Of a stretch of 64,000 nucleotides of DNA, positions 42,090 through 50,779 are shown piece by piece (the first letter of the stretch is position 1; each line of letters starts with the position of its first letter). Position numbers and translations under genes: made by a program. Source of the stretch: Caulobacter sp. 602-1 (GTDB lineage Bacteria; Pseudomonadota; Alphaproteobacteria; Caulobacterales; Caulobacteraceae); assembly GCF_003931565.1 (NCBI RefSeq), contig NZ_RRYI01000003.1, positions 735,602 through 799,601 on the forward strand. Direction: 5' to 3'. The notes under the pieces were generated by a model. It had not been told where the DNA came from, did not search any database, and was given only the letters and a program-made list of their open reading frames with translations.

Positions 42090-42637
42090 TGCTCGAGAAG
42101 CCTCGGCATCAGCTCGACCATGTTGCAGGGCTTGTGACGGCTGTCCAATTGCGCGGAGATGACCTTGTCCCAGCCATCGCGCACCGCTCCGTTGCTGCCC
42201 GGCAGACAGAAGACGAAGACGCCGTCGATCAACCCGGCCGTGGCCCGCGACTGCAAGGTCGACAGACCCACCGATGCGTAGCTGACCAGGTGGAAGATCA
42301 CCGAGAAGCCGTCGATCTTCTTGTCGAACAACGGCTCCAGGGCCTGGGGGGTGACGTCCCGGCCGGTCAGGCCGGTGCCGCCGGTGGTGACGATGGCGTC
42401 GACGGCCTTGGCGTCTATCCAGTCGCGGACCTGGCGACGGATCTGCTCGACGTCGTCGCGGACCACCGCCCGACCGCCCAGTTCGTGGCCAGCGGCCTTG
42501 ACCCGGTCCACCAGGATCTGGCCCGAGGTGTCGCTCTCCTCGTCGCGGGTGTCGGAGATGGTCAGCACGGCCACGCGAACCGGCTTGAACGGAAGGTCCG
42601 GCTTGATCCCGCCGCCCGGCTTCAGCGCTTCGGTCAT
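42086..42637 (-). CDS. moaB: molybdenum cofactor biosynthesis protein MoaB
   Basis: A 183-residue MoaB/MogA-fold protein: [20 protein letters not shown] at the start, [20 protein letters not shown], and [20 protein letters not shown]. MoaB/MogA proteins adenylylate molybdopterin before molybdate insertion. ATG 42637 is preferred over a longer frame because AGGAG lies seven bases upstream. It follows moaE by 10 bases and is coupled to moaC. Confidence 0.93.
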   Translation of the reverse strand: MTEALKPGGGIKPDLPFKPVRVAVLTISDTRDEESDTSGQILVDRVKAAGHELGGRAVVRDDVEQIRRQVRDWIDAKAVDAIVTTGGTGLTGRDVTPQALEPLFDKKIDGFSVIFHLVSYASVGLSTLQSRATAGLIDGVFVFCLPGSNGAVRDGWDKVISAQLDSRHKPCNMVELMPRLLEQ

Positions 42638-42647
42638 TCCGTCTCTC

Positions 42648-43106
42648 CTATCGGTCCCAACGTTCGGCGTCGGTCCTATCGCGGTCCGTCGGCTCGATCC
42701 AGCGCACGCCGTCCGGGCCATGTTCCTTCTTCCAGAAGGGCGCGCGGCTCTTCAGATAGTCCATCAAGAAGTCGCAGGCCTCGAAGGCCGCGCGGCGATG
42801 GCCGGCGGCGGTGGCGACGAAGACGATGGCCTCGCCCGGCGCGATACGGCCGGTGCGGTGGACGATGTGGACGTCGTGCAGATTGAACCGGTCAATCGCC
42901 GCCTGGGCGATCTCACCGATCGCCGCGTCGGTGAAGCCGGGATAGGCCTCCAGCTCCAACGCGGCCGCCGCGCCCCGCTCGGCGCGGGCCAGGCCGACGA
43001 AGGTGGCGATCGCGCCGGTCTCCTGGCGATCGGTGCAGAAGGCGGTGACGAGCAAGCCGGGCTCGAACGGCTGGTCGGTCAAAGTGATCGTGGGCGTGGC
43101 GATCAT
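42648..43106 (-). CDS. moaE: molybdopterin synthase catalytic subunit MoaE
   Basis: The 152-residue protein has GAIATFVGLARAERG, LELEAYPGFTDAAIGEIAQ, HIVHRTGRIAPGEAIVFVAT and the catalytic lysine region LKSRAPFWKKEHGPDGVRWI. Together with MoaD it converts cPMP to molybdopterin. Its ATG overlaps the moaD stop (ATGA), matching the 1:1 complex of the two subunits. Confidence 0.95.
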   Translation of the reverse strand: MIATPTITLTDQPFEPGLLVTAFCTDRQETGAIATFVGLARAERGAAAALELEAYPGFTDAAIGEIAQAAIDRFNLHDVHIVHRTGRIAPGEAIVFVATAAGHRRAAFEACDFLMDYLKSRAPFWKKEHGPDGVRWIEPTDRDRTDAERWDR

Positions 43107-43342
43107 CCGCCGCTCATGGGGGGCAGGAAGGCCACCTCGGTCGCGGCGGTCAGCACGCGCTCACCACGCACGATGGCCTTGTCGACAGCGACCTGCACGC
43201 CGGGACCGGAGAGGGCCTCGCCCAGCTCCGGGTCAGCGGCCGAAAGCGTCGCGCGCAAGCTCGCCAGATCGCCGGCCTCGACCACGCGATCGCGCCAGCC
43301 GGCCTGGTCGGCCAGGCGTCCGAACAGCAGCACCCGCGCCAT
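43103..43342 (-). CDS. moaD: molybdopterin synthase sulfur carrier subunit MoaD
   Basis: A 79-residue ubiquitin-like protein ending in the essential diglycine (FLPPMSGG), which is thiocarboxylated to donate sulfur. The N-terminus MARVLLFGRLADQAGWRD fits the family. ATG 43342 is chosen so that the length matches typical MoaD; longer upstream frames overlap moaA. It is one base from the moaA stop and overlaps moaE by four bases. Confidence 0.93.
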   Translation of the reverse strand: MARVLLFGRLADQAGWRDRVVEAGDLASLRATLSAADPELGEALSGPGVQVAVDKAIVRGERVLTAATEVAFLPPMSGG

Positions 43343-43343
43343 C

Positions 43344-44369
43344 TTAGCCGCCCGTCGTGGACATGTGACGCGCCACCGCGGGACGTGCGATCTGGAAATC
43401 GTGGCCCTTCGGCTTGGACCCGATCGCCGCGAAAACCGCCGCGCGCAGGTCCGCATCCGTGGCGCCGCCCCGGATCACGGCCCGCAGGTCGCTGGCGTCG
43501 TCGCGGCCCAGGCATGTATGCAGGGTGCCGGTGCAGGTCAGGCGCACCCGGTTGCAGGTGTCGCAGAAATGGTTGCTGAGCGGGGTGATCAGGCCCAACC
43601 GTCCGCCGGTCTCGGCGACCCGCACATAGCGCGCGGGGCCGCCCGTGGCGTGGTGACTGTCCTCCAGCGCCCAGAACGACGACAGGTCGCGGCGGACGTC
43701 CTGCAGCGACAGATACTGGTCGGTGCGGTCCTGATCGACCTCGCCCATCGGCATGGTCTCGATCAGGGTGATGTCGCAGCCGCGCGCATGGGCCCACTGG
43801 ATCAGGCTGGGCAGCTCGGCGGCGTTGTCGGCCTTCAGAGCCACGGCGTTGATCTTCACCGCGATCCCGGCCGCCAGGGCCGCGTCGACACCGGCGATGA
43901 CGCGCTCCAGATCGCCGCCACGCGTCAGCTTCCGGAAGAGATCGGGCTTGAGCGTGTCGAGTGAAACGTTGATCCGCCGCACGCCATGGCGAGCCAGGTC
44001 GTCGGCGTAGCGCTCCAGCTGGGTGCCATTGGTGGTCAGCGTCAGCTCGTCCAGCGCTCCAGAGCGCAGGTGGCGCGAAAGGCCGGCGACCAGATCCATG
44101 AAGCCCCTGCGCACCAGCGGCTCGCCGCCGGTCAGGCGCAGCTTGCGCACGCCCAAGGCCACGAAGGTCGAGGCCAGACGGTCCAGCTCTTCCAGGGTCA
44201 GCACCTGCGCCTTCGGCAGGAAGGTCATGTGCTCGGACATGCAGTAGAGGCAGCGCAGATCGCAGCGATCGGTGACCGAGACGCGCAGATAGGTGACGGC
44301 GCGGCCAAACCCATCGATCAGGGGAGCCGTGTGAACCGCTTGCGCGGGACTGTCGTCATAGGGCGTCAT
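43344..44369 (-). CDS. moaA: GTP 3',8-cyclase MoaA
   Basis: The 341-residue radical SAM enzyme has the CxxxCxxC cluster motif in [12 protein letters not shown], the [14 protein letters not shown] block and a C-terminal second [4Fe-4S] site in [18 protein letters not shown]. It opens molybdenum cofactor synthesis by rearranging GTP. It ends at [13 protein letters not shown], with the C-terminal GG tail that is required in MoaA. ATG 44369 is 30 bases from the divergent mocA-like start, so the promoters overlap coding sequence or each other. Confidence 0.95.
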   Translation of the reverse strand: MTPYDDSPAQAVHTAPLIDGFGRAVTYLRVSVTDRCDLRCLYCMSEHMTFLPKAQVLTLEELDRLASTFVALGVRKLRLTGGEPLVRRGFMDLVAGLSRHLRSGALDELTLTTNGTQLERYADDLARHGVRRINVSLDTLKPDLFRKLTRGGDLERVIAGVDAALAAGIAVKINAVALKADNAAELPSLIQWAHARGCDITLIETMPMGEVDQDRTDQYLSLQDVRRDLSSFWALEDSHHATGGPARYVRVAETGGRLGLITPLSNHFCDTCNRVRLTCTGTLHTCLGRDDASDLRAVIRGGATDADLRAAVFAAIGSKPKGHDFQIARPAVARHMSTTGG

Positions 44370-44399
44370 GTCTATCGGTGAGAATAGGCGCTGGAGTTC

Positions 44400-45020
44400 A
44401 TGACGCAAAGCGATACGAACGGATTGGAGGCCGTCGTGCTGGCTGCCGGCCGCGGCGTACGCTTTGGCGGCGGCAAATTGCTGGCCCTGCTGGACGACGC
44501 GCCTCTGGTGGCCCACGCTCTGCGCACCGCCTTGCTGTCGCCCGTGCGGCGGGTGTTCGTCGCCGTCGCCGATCCGGCCGTGCGCGCGGCGGTCGAGACG
44601 ACGGCCCGGCGGCTCAAGGCTTCGGAGCGGCTGGTGGTGGTCCCGGTGGAGAGCGCGGACGAGGGCATGGGCGCCTCGTTGCGGACGGCGGCGGCGGCCC
44701 TCCCCGATGACACGACGGCAGTCTTCGTGTTCTTGGGCGACATGCCGGCCATCGATCCGGCCACGCCGACGCTGCTGGCCCGGGCCCTGAAGAGTCCGCA
44801 CGACATTGTCGCGCCGCTGCATCTGGGCCGTCGCGGCCATCCGGTGCTGTTCGGCGCGACCTGGCTGCCGGCCCTGCGGACGCTATCCGGAGACGAAGGC
44901 GCCCGCGCCCTCCTGGAGAACGCGGGCGCCCGGTTGGCGCGGATTCCCGTGCATGATCCGGGGATCCACCTCGACGTGGATCGACCCGAGGATCTTGCCC
45001 GCGCCATCGAAGGTCGTTGA
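44400..45020 (+). CDS. MobA/MocA-like nucleotidyltransferase (probable molybdenum cofactor cytidylyltransferase)
   Basis: A 206-residue NTP transferase with [20 protein letters not shown] as the nucleotide-binding signature, [10 protein letters not shown] as the metal-binding motif, and [17 protein letters not shown]. The RGHPVLF block is common to MocA proteins, which attach CMP to the cofactor for xanthine-dehydrogenase-type enzymes. The iorA-iorB pair nearby is of that type, so MocA is favoured over MobA (GMP). Specificity is inferred. Confidence 0.85.
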   Translation: MTQSDTNGLEAVVLAAGRGVRFGGGKLLALLDDAPLVAHALRTALLSPVRRVFVAVADPAVRAAVETTARRLKASERLVVVPVESADEGMGASLRTAAAALPDDTTAVFVFLGDMPAIDPATPTLLARALKSPHDIVAPLHLGRRGHPVLFGATWLPALRTLSGDEGARALLENAGARLARIPVHDPGIHLDVDRPEDLARAIEGR

Positions 45021-45071
45021 GGCCGGGCTCTCCCCCCGAGGCCCGGGGCGGCGACCTTCGCCCGTCCGGTT

Positions 45072-45296
45072 TCAATGCGGCGACCGTTCCTCGCTGACGA
45101 CGATGTGTTTGATCTCGGCGATCAGCCGCAGAGCGGCGGCGGAGTCGCCGCGCTCCTGGAGGGCCGCCAGCCTGGGCAGCAGCACCTGCAGCACCCTTCG
45201 ATGATCGGCGCTGACGCCCACCAGCGCGCGCTTGAACTCGGCGGCGTTCTCAGCGTCGGCGACCGAGTCGAGATCAGGATCGAACTGCTCCCTCAT
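45072..45296 (-). CDS. small helical protein of unknown function
   Basis: A 74-residue hydrophilic, mostly helical frame (ADHRRVLQVLLPRLAALQER, AALRLIAEIKHIVVSEE) with no signal or membrane span. Its 5' end overlaps the upstream membrane-protein gene by 23 bases, suggesting co-expression. I recognise no family. The convergent mocA-like gene ends 51 bases away. Confidence 0.5.
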   Translation of the reverse strand: MREQFDPDLDSVADAENAAEFKRALVGVSADHRRVLQVLLPRLAALQERGDSAAALRLIAEIKHIVVSEERSPH

Positions 45297-45702
45297 CGAC
45301 CCGTCCCCGCGCGCGCACCGTCAGAACGGTGGCGACGACCATGACAGCGAGGAGCAGGTAGCCCAGCACATTGTAAGCGCTCTGCCAGTAGAACCGGTGG
45401 AAATGCGCCGGGTAGGCGACAAACGGCGTCAACACCTGCAGGAAGCTCAGAGCGACCATCACGGTGCTCCACAATCGCCGCCACCGTAGCGAGATCCAGG
45501 CTAGGGCAAGCGTAGCGTTCAGGTCGACGACGATCACGGGCATGTTCCAGCCCTGCCACCAGTGGCTGACCAGCGGCGTGATGCTCCAGAAGAAGATGCT
45601 GACCACGGCCGTCGCCTTGAGCGGCCGGTCGCCCAGCCAGAAGGCCATGCCGCAGATCGCCCACATGAAGACGTAGGTGACTGACGCGAGATATTCGAAC
45701 AA
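45274..45702 (-). CDS. integral membrane protein of unknown function
   Basis: A 142-residue protein with four probable membrane helices: VTYVFMWAICGMAFWL, TAVVSIFFWSITPLVSHWW, the VVDLNATLALAWISL region and NVLGYLLLAVMVVATVLTV. The only upstream start in frame is TTG 45702 with a weak ribosome binding site; the ATG 13 codons later is an alternative. Aromatic residues are abundant (HWWQGW, FHRFYW). I recognise no family. The 147 bases upstream, to 45849, hold no gene I can see. Confidence 0.6.
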   Translation of the reverse strand: MFEYLASVTYVFMWAICGMAFWLGDRPLKATAVVSIFFWSITPLVSHWWQGWNMPVIVVDLNATLALAWISLRWRRLWSTVMVALSFLQVLTPFVAYPAHFHRFYWQSAYNVLGYLLLAVMVVATVLTVRARGRVDEGAVRS

Positions 45703-45849
45703 ACGCTGATCCCGAAGAGCACCACGCCCCGTGGTCGCGGAGTGCCGATGATCTGGCGCTAGACCGTTTCATGCAAAGGAAATCCTGTCGCGCGGCGCCG
45801 GCCGGGCGTTGGGGACGCTGGGATTTCGGAGAGACGAGCGGGGCTGGGC

Positions 45850-46557
45850 CTAGCTGTAGTGCGGCGCCATGATCCGTTCGACCGCCTTGATGAACTGGTG
45901 CAGCCCGATGGTGGTCACCGCCAGCAGCACCGCGGTCACGGCCGTCACCACGAGGATCAGGCCGAGCCACTGGACGTTGGTCAACTCATGGCGCCAATCC
46001 CGCCCATTGCCCCCCCGAGCGGCCGGTCGTCCGTCAGGAACGCCGTCGCCGCCAGGACCCTCAACAAGGTCCGCGAAGATGGCTCGCCAGTCGCCTGGGC
46101 CTTGCGCAGCGCCGACACCGTCTCCGGCACCAGGGCGCCTCGCTCCGGCGTGACCGCCAGCAAGGTCAGGCAGTCCTCCAGCGAGGCCCAACTGGCCGCG
46201 AAGCCGGTCGAGTTCGCCGAGCGCCGTGGGGTTTGAAAGTCCTGCTCGTGCATCGTCGCTTCCAATCTCCCGCTCAGGAGGGGGCAAGTTCGGAAGCGCC
46301 GCCACGGCGCCTGGCTGCTTACGGTAGCCATTACCGGGGTCGCCGCCCTCCCACGCCACGAAGGCCAGGGCGGCGTCGCGACGGCTCAGGCCCGACAGGC
46401 GCCGACGGGCGCTGAGCACGTGCATCTCGACGGTCTTGGGCGACAAACCCAGGGCGCGGGCGATCTCCTTGGACTGGAGATGCGCCGCGATCAGTCGCAG
46501 GATCTCCCGCTCACGCGGGGTAAGCTTTTCGAACGCGTTACTGACGCCCTGAACCAT
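45850..46557 (-). CDS. LuxR-type HTH regulator with C-terminal membrane helix (frame partly overlapped by another gene)
   Basis: The 235-codon open frame begins with a LuxR/GerE helix-turn-helix: LTPREREILRLIAAHLQSKE, IARALGLSPKTVEMHVLSAR, residues 12-60. It ends with a predicted membrane helix (WLGLILVVTAVTAVLLAVTT). LuxR proteins with a terminal membrane anchor are known in alphaproteobacteria. However, codons of about 105-190 lose the GC3 bias and read as glycine-rich noise, while a different frame (45981-46252) is well formed there. So the gene may be two pieces: an HTH protein and a TTG-initiated 44-codon membrane peptide near 45984. Confidence 0.5.
   Translation of the reverse strand: MVQGVSNAFEKLTPREREILRLIAAHLQSKEIARALGLSPKTVEMHVLSARRRLSGLSRRDAALAFVAWEGGDPGNGYRKQPGAVAALPNLPPPEREIGSDDARAGLSNPTALGELDRLRGQLGLAGGLPDLAGGHAGARRPGAGDGVGAAQGPGDWRAIFADLVEGPGGDGVPDGRPAARGGNGRDWRHELTNVQWLGLILVVTAVTAVLLAVTTIGLHQFIKAVERIMAPHYS
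45981..46252 (-). CDS. 90-residue protein nested in the LuxR-type frame, unknown function
   Basis: Starting at ATG 46252 with GGAAG five bases upstream, this frame has strong G/C at third codon positions and a balanced protein sequence (FAASWASLEDCLTLLAVTPE, SRTLLRVLAATAFLTDD, ending GGAMGGIGAMS). The overlapping LuxR-type frame is poor exactly here, so this looks like the coding frame of the interval. Its stop overlaps a TTG that could start the membrane peptide LTNVQWLGLILVV. I recognise no family. Confidence 0.55.
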
Positions 46558-46618
46558 GCGCCCAGGATGATCGGTGAAATTGTTCCCGTCTAGCGAGCGG
46601 AACGGGAACTTTCAGGCG

Positions 46619-48805
46619 TCAGGCTTCCGAGCGCACGAAAGGCAGCCGCGTGGTCGCCGTCTTGTTCAGGGAGAACAGGGCGTTGGCCACCGCCGGACCA
46701 ATCACCGGCGTGCCGGGCTCGCCAACCCCGCTGGGAGGATTGCCGGACGGCACGATGTTGGTCTCGACCATCGGCGCCTCGTTGATACGCAGCACGCGGT
46801 AGCGGTCGAAATTGCTCTGGTCGACCTGGCCGTCGGTCAGGGTCACCTCCCCGAACAGCGCCGCCGAGAGGCCGTAGCAGGTCCCGCCCTCCATCTGAGC
46901 CGCGATCTGGTCGGGCGAGACGGCGACGCCGCAGTCGATGGCGGTGACCACCCGGCCGACGCGCGGAACCCCGTCCTCCAGCTTGACCTCCGCGACCTGA
47001 GCGACGACCGAGCCAAAGCTCTCGTGCACCGCCACACCGCGCGTCCAGCCGACCGTGGGCGCCGAAGCCTTCTCGACGGCCAGGTTCAGCGCGGCCAGAT
47101 GCCGATCGGCGCCGGCCTTGGTGTAGAGCGCCCGGCGATATTCGATCGGGTCCTTGCCGGCCTTGGCGGCCAACTGATCGATGGTGTGCTCCATGGCGAA
47201 GGCGGTGTGGGTCGCGCCGACGGAACGCCACCACAGCACCGGCACGCCGACATCGGGCAGGGCCACCTGGGCGTCGACGATCGGCGTGGCCTTCAGATAG
47301 GGCGAGCCGGCCGTGCCCTCGATCGCGGTCTGGTCAGGACCTTTGCCGCCCATGGGCGAGCCCTTCATGATCGACTGGCTGACGATCCGATGACGCCAGG
47401 CGGCCGGATAGCCGTCCTTGTCCAGCTGGACCTTGACGGCGTGGATGGTCAGCGGCCGGAAATAGCCGGCCCGCATATCATCCTCGCGGGTCCAGACCAG
47501 CTTCACCGGCCGACCCTTGCCGATCTTCTTGGCGATGTGGACGCATTCGGCCACGTAGTCGGACTGGAAGTTGGCGCGGCGGCCGAACGAACCGCCGGCG
47601 AACAGGGTCTCGATCTCGACCGAGCCCGGCAGGCAGCCGACGATCTTGGCGGCGGCCAGCTGGTCCAGGGTCTGGCCCTGCGAGCCGAAGGTCAGCTTGA
47701 CCTTGCTTCCGTCCACAGCCGCGACGCAGTTCATCGGCTCCATGGTGGCATGGGCCAGGTAGGGAAACTCATAGGTGGTCTCGAACACCCTGTCCCCCTT
47801 GGCGGACGCGAGCGCCGTGGCGTCGCCGCGCTGGTCGAAGGCGTCCCATTTGGTCTCGGTGTTCTTGCCGGCCGCGACGTCCTTAAAGAGCTGGGCGATG
47901 GCGGCCGAGCCGCGCTTCTCGGCCTTGTCCTCGTCCCACTCGAGCTTCAGCGCCTCGCGGCCCATGCGGGCGGCGTAGGTGGTCTGGGCCACCACCGCCA
48001 CGCCGGTCGGGATTTCGAAGACGTCGACCACGCCAGGGACCTTCTTGGCCTCCGTAGCGTCGAGGCTCTTCACCTTGGCGCCGAAGCGCGGGCCGTGGGC
48101 GACCACCGCCGTCAACATGTCGGGCAGGCGGACGTCCTGGGTATATCGGGCCGTGCCGTCGCTCTTGATCTGGGCGTCCTTGCGGCGCACCCGGTCGGTG
48201 CCGATCAGGGTGAAGGTCTTGGGATCCTTCAGCCTGACGTCGGCCGGGGGCGGAACCTTGGCGGCGTCGGCCAGCAGCTCGCCGAAGCCGGCGGTCTTGC
48301 CGGAGGTGTGGGTGAGGACGCTGTCCTTGACCGTGATCTCGCCGACCGCGACGTTCCACCTGTTGGCGGCGGCCTGGACGAACATGGCGCGCGCGCCCGC
48401 GCCGGCCTTGCGCAGCTGGTCCCAGGAGTTGGAGATCGCCGACGAGCCGCCGGTCAGCTGCGCGCCCAGGGTGCCGTTGGCGTACAGCTTGGCGTTGGCC
48501 GGGGCCTGCTCGACCTGGACCTTGCTCCAGTCGGCGTCCAGCTCCTCGGCGACGATGGCCGCGAGGCCGGCGTGATTGCCCTGGCCAAACTCGATGTGCT
48601 TGGAGATCACCGTCACCGCGCCGTCCGGCGCGATCTTGATGAACGGCCCGAAGGCCCCGACCTCGACTTTGGAGCCCGCGCTCATGATGTCGGCCGGCGA
48701 ACAGCCGACCAGCAGCGTTCCCCCGACGAGGGCCGAAGCCACGACCACGTCGCGGCGGCTGGGCTGAGCCTGGGCGAGGTCCTTGGGATTGACGGGCGCG
48801 TTCAT
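46619..48805 (-). CDS. iorB: isoquinoline 1-oxidoreductase-type molybdoenzyme, large subunit (IorB-like)
   Basis: The 728-residue subunit of the xanthine oxidase/aldehyde oxidase superfamily has a twin-arginine signal with lipobox-like LVGC ([20 protein letters not shown]). It continues with [37 protein letters not shown] and a C-terminal [19 protein letters not shown], typical of IorB/membrane-bound aldehyde dehydrogenase large subunits. It binds the molybdopterin cytosine dinucleotide cofactor. ATG 48805 overlaps the iorA stop (ATGA), deciding the start. The substrate is likely an aldehyde or N-heterocycle but is not determined. Confidence 0.88.
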   Translation of the reverse strand: MNAPVNPKDLAQAQPSRRDVVVASALVGGTLLVGCSPADIMSAGSKVEVGAFGPFIKIAPDGAVTVISKHIEFGQGNHAGLAAIVAEELDADWSKVQVEQAPANAKLYANGTLGAQLTGGSSAISNSWDQLRKAGAGARAMFVQAAANRWNVAVGEITVKDSVLTHTSGKTAGFGELLADAAKVPPPADVRLKDPKTFTLIGTDRVRRKDAQIKSDGTARYTQDVRLPDMLTAVVAHGPRFGAKVKSLDATEAKKVPGVVDVFEIPTGVAVVAQTTYAARMGREALKLEWDEDKAEKRGSAAIAQLFKDVAAGKNTETKWDAFDQRGDATALASAKGDRVFETTYEFPYLAHATMEPMNCVAAVDGSKVKLTFGSQGQTLDQLAAAKIVGCLPGSVEIETLFAGGSFGRRANFQSDYVAECVHIAKKIGKGRPVKLVWTREDDMRAGYFRPLTIHAVKVQLDKDGYPAAWRHRIVSQSIMKGSPMGGKGPDQTAIEGTAGSPYLKATPIVDAQVALPDVGVPVLWWRSVGATHTAFAMEHTIDQLAAKAGKDPIEYRRALYTKAGADRHLAALNLAVEKASAPTVGWTRGVAVHESFGSVVAQVAEVKLEDGVPRVGRVVTAIDCGVAVSPDQIAAQMEGGTCYGLSAALFGEVTLTDGQVDQSNFDRYRVLRINEAPMVETNIVPSGNPPSGVGEPGTPVIGPAVANALFSLNKTATTRLPFVRSEA

Positions 48806-49332
48806 CGGCCGGCTCCGCGATTGGTCGCGCCCGAGGCGGCGACGATGGCCTCGTCGATGTCGGCGTGCTTGTCGCCTTGCGGCGGGCCGAAGTCGGCCGC
48901 GTCCTTGATCGCCGCGCGGATGCGTTGATAGGCGCCGCAGCGGCAGATGTTCCCGGCCATGGCGTTGTCGATGTCCTCGTCGGAGGGCTTGGGCTTCTGG
49001 GCCAAGAGGGCGCAGGCCGACATGATCTGGCCGGACTGGCAGTAGCCGCACTGCGGCACGTCATGGCGCACCCAGGCCTGTTGCACCGGATGCTGCCCCC
49101 CGAGACCTTCGATGGTGGTGATCTTGGCCGATCCGACCGCCTCGATCGGCGTCACGCACGAGCGGATCGGCTGACCGTCCAGATGCACCGTGCAAGCCCC
49201 GCACTGGGCCATGCCGCAGCCGAACTTGGTGCCGGTCATGCCCAGTTCATCGCGCAGGACCCACAGCAGCGGGGTCTCCGGCGCCGCCTGGACCGCGGTC
49301 GGCTTGCCATTGATATCGAGCGTCACGGCCAT
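48802..49332 (-). CDS. iorA: (2Fe-2S)-binding small subunit (IorA-like)
   Basis: A 176-residue protein with an N-terminal plant-type [2Fe-2S] domain ([18 protein letters not shown] plus RSCVTPIE) and a second all-helical [2Fe-2S] domain ([10 protein letters not shown] and [11 protein letters not shown]). Both four-cysteine sets are complete. It relays electrons from the molybdenum site of IorB. The two genes overlap by four bases and form one transcript; the LuxR-type gene lies downstream. Confidence 0.92.
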   Translation of the reverse strand: MAVTLDINGKPTAVQAAPETPLLWVLRDELGMTGTKFGCGMAQCGACTVHLDGQPIRSCVTPIEAVGSAKITTIEGLGGQHPVQQAWVRHDVPQCGYCQSGQIMSACALLAQKPKPSDEDIDNAMAGNICRCGAYQRIRAAIKDAADFGPPQGDKHADIDEAIVAASGATNRGAGR

Positions 49333-49546
49333 GCGTCTTCGTCTCCAACGATAAGGTCTCGCCGATATCGAAACCTAACACCGTTCACTCCGGGCTTGGC
49401 CAGAGGATTTCGCCACGAGGTTTCGGACGGCGGTTCGGGCGGAGAACGCACGACATTGTAAAAACGCTTCCGCAGGTACGAAGGCGGGCGGGCGCCGTCT
49501 TCGAAACCCGCTATGCTTTGATCCGCACCGTGTGGAGATCTCCGTC

Positions 49547-49861
49547 TTGCGCCGCGTCCTCGTTTTCTTCGCCGTCCTGGCCGTCACCCTGGCCGGCTGC
49601 GCCACCGTGGCTCCGATGGACTCCACGGACGCGCCGATCCGTTACAGCTGCAAGGCCGGCAAGCGGTTCACCAGCGCCTACGCTCTGCAGGGCAAGACGG
49701 TAGTGGTCACCGCTGGCGGCGCGACCAGGACCCTGAAGCTGGCCCGCTCGGCGTCCGGCGCGCGCTACGCGGCCGGCGACGCGGAGCTGTGGAGCAAGGG
49801 CTCGAACGCCATACTCAAAGGCTTTCCCGGCGGTCCGTACGCCGATTGCCGCTCGCAATAG
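49547..49861 (+). CDS. MliC-family lysozyme-inhibitor lipoprotein
   Basis: An about 104-residue lipoprotein. The signal peptide LRRVLVFFAVLAVTLAGC ends in lipobox LAGC. The mature part shows the MliC pattern: YSCKAGKRFTSAYALQGK and the core SASGARYAAGDAELWSKGSN, followed by a final cysteine (YADCRSQ). MliC proteins block host c-type lysozyme in the periplasm. TTG 49547 is preferred because GGAG precedes it; GTG 49532 would add five residues. The cysteine pair probably forms a disulfide. Next gene follows by 14 bases. Confidence 0.82.
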   Translation: MRRVLVFFAVLAVTLAGCATVAPMDSTDAPIRYSCKAGKRFTSAYALQGKTVVVTAGGATRTLKLARSASGARYAAGDAELWSKGSNAILKGFPGGPYADCRSQ

Positions 49862-49875
49862 TTCCGAGGTTCGCG

Positions 49876-50769
49876 TTGGATTCCTTCCCCGCCTATTTCC
49901 CCCTGAACGGCCGTAAGGTGGTGATCGCCGGTTCGGGCGACGCCGCCGACGCCAAGGCCCGCCTGTTCGACGGCTCGCCCGCCACGGTGATCCGGCTGGA
50001 CGGCCACGAGGCCTATCTGCCCGGCGCCTATACCGGCGCGATCCTGGCCTTCGTCGCCAGCCAGGACGAGGTGTTCGTCCAGGCCGCCGCCGGCGCGGCG
50101 CGGGCGGCGCGGGTTCTGGTCAATGTCGTCGACCGGCCCGAACTCTGCGACTTCAACACCCCCGCCGTGATCGACCGCGGCGAGGTGGTGGCCGCGGTCG
50201 GCACCGGCGGTTCGGCTCCGGTGCTGGCGACCATGCTGCGCAATGACATCGAGGCCCAGGTCCCCGAGGGCATGGGCCGTGTCGCCGCCCTGCTGCGGAA
50301 GTTCCAGAGCGAGGTGCGCGGGGCGCTGCCGGCCCTGCACGAGCGCCGGGCCTTCCTGCGCGACGCGGTGCTGGGCGAGGCGGCCCAGGCCGCCCGCGAC
50401 GGCGACATGGAAAAGGCCGGCCAGCTGTTCCGCGAGGCCCTGGCCAAGGGCTCGGCCCGCAAGGGCGTTGTGCGCTTCATCGCCGGCAAGGGCCCGGCCG
50501 ACCTGCTGACCTTGCGCGCCAGCCGGGCCCTGGGCGCGGCCGACGTGCTCGTGCTGGACGGCGACGCCGAACCGGAGGTCGTCAGGATGGCCCGCCGCGA
50601 CGTCGAGCGGCTGGACCCGTCGCAGGCCGGCGCCGATCACCTGGTGCAGCTGGCGCGCGAAGGCCGTCAGATCGTCCGGCTGATCACTCACGCCATCGAC
50701 CCGGCCCTGGTCCACGCCCTGACCCAGGCCGGCGTCGCGGTCGAGGTGCTGCCGTCCGCTTCGGAGTAA
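49876..50769 (+). CDS. CysG-like precorrin-2 dehydrogenase with a truncated, degenerate methyltransferase lobe
   Basis: The 297-residue protein starts at a TTG (GAGG six bases upstream). Residues 1-205 form the NAD-binding and dimerisation domains of siroheme synthase (FPLNGRKVVIAGSGDAADAK, VLVNVVDRPELCDFNTPAVI, GTGGSAPVLATMLRNDIEAQ). The last 95 residues resemble the first lobe of the uroporphyrinogen methyltransferase but end early: AGKGPADLLTLRASRALGAA replaces GAGPGDPELLT and VRLITHAIDP replaces VRLKGGDPFIFGRGGEE. Dehydrogenase/ferrochelatase activity is plausible; methyltransferase activity is not. Confidence 0.85.
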   Translation: MDSFPAYFPLNGRKVVIAGSGDAADAKARLFDGSPATVIRLDGHEAYLPGAYTGAILAFVASQDEVFVQAAAGAARAARVLVNVVDRPELCDFNTPAVIDRGEVVAAVGTGGSAPVLATMLRNDIEAQVPEGMGRVAALLRKFQSEVRGALPALHERRAFLRDAVLGEAAQAARDGDMEKAGQLFREALAKGSARKGVVRFIAGKGPADLLTLRASRALGAADVLVLDGDAEPEVVRMARRDVERLDPSQAGADHLVQLAREGRQIVRLITHAIDPALVHALTQAGVAVEVLPSASE

Positions 50770-50779
50770 GCGCCTCAGC

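Noticed and set aside
45021..45050. Hairpin CCGGGC/GCCCGG between mocA and the small helical-protein gene
   Set aside because: Only six base pairs with a 12-base loop and no U-tract, too weak to call a terminator.
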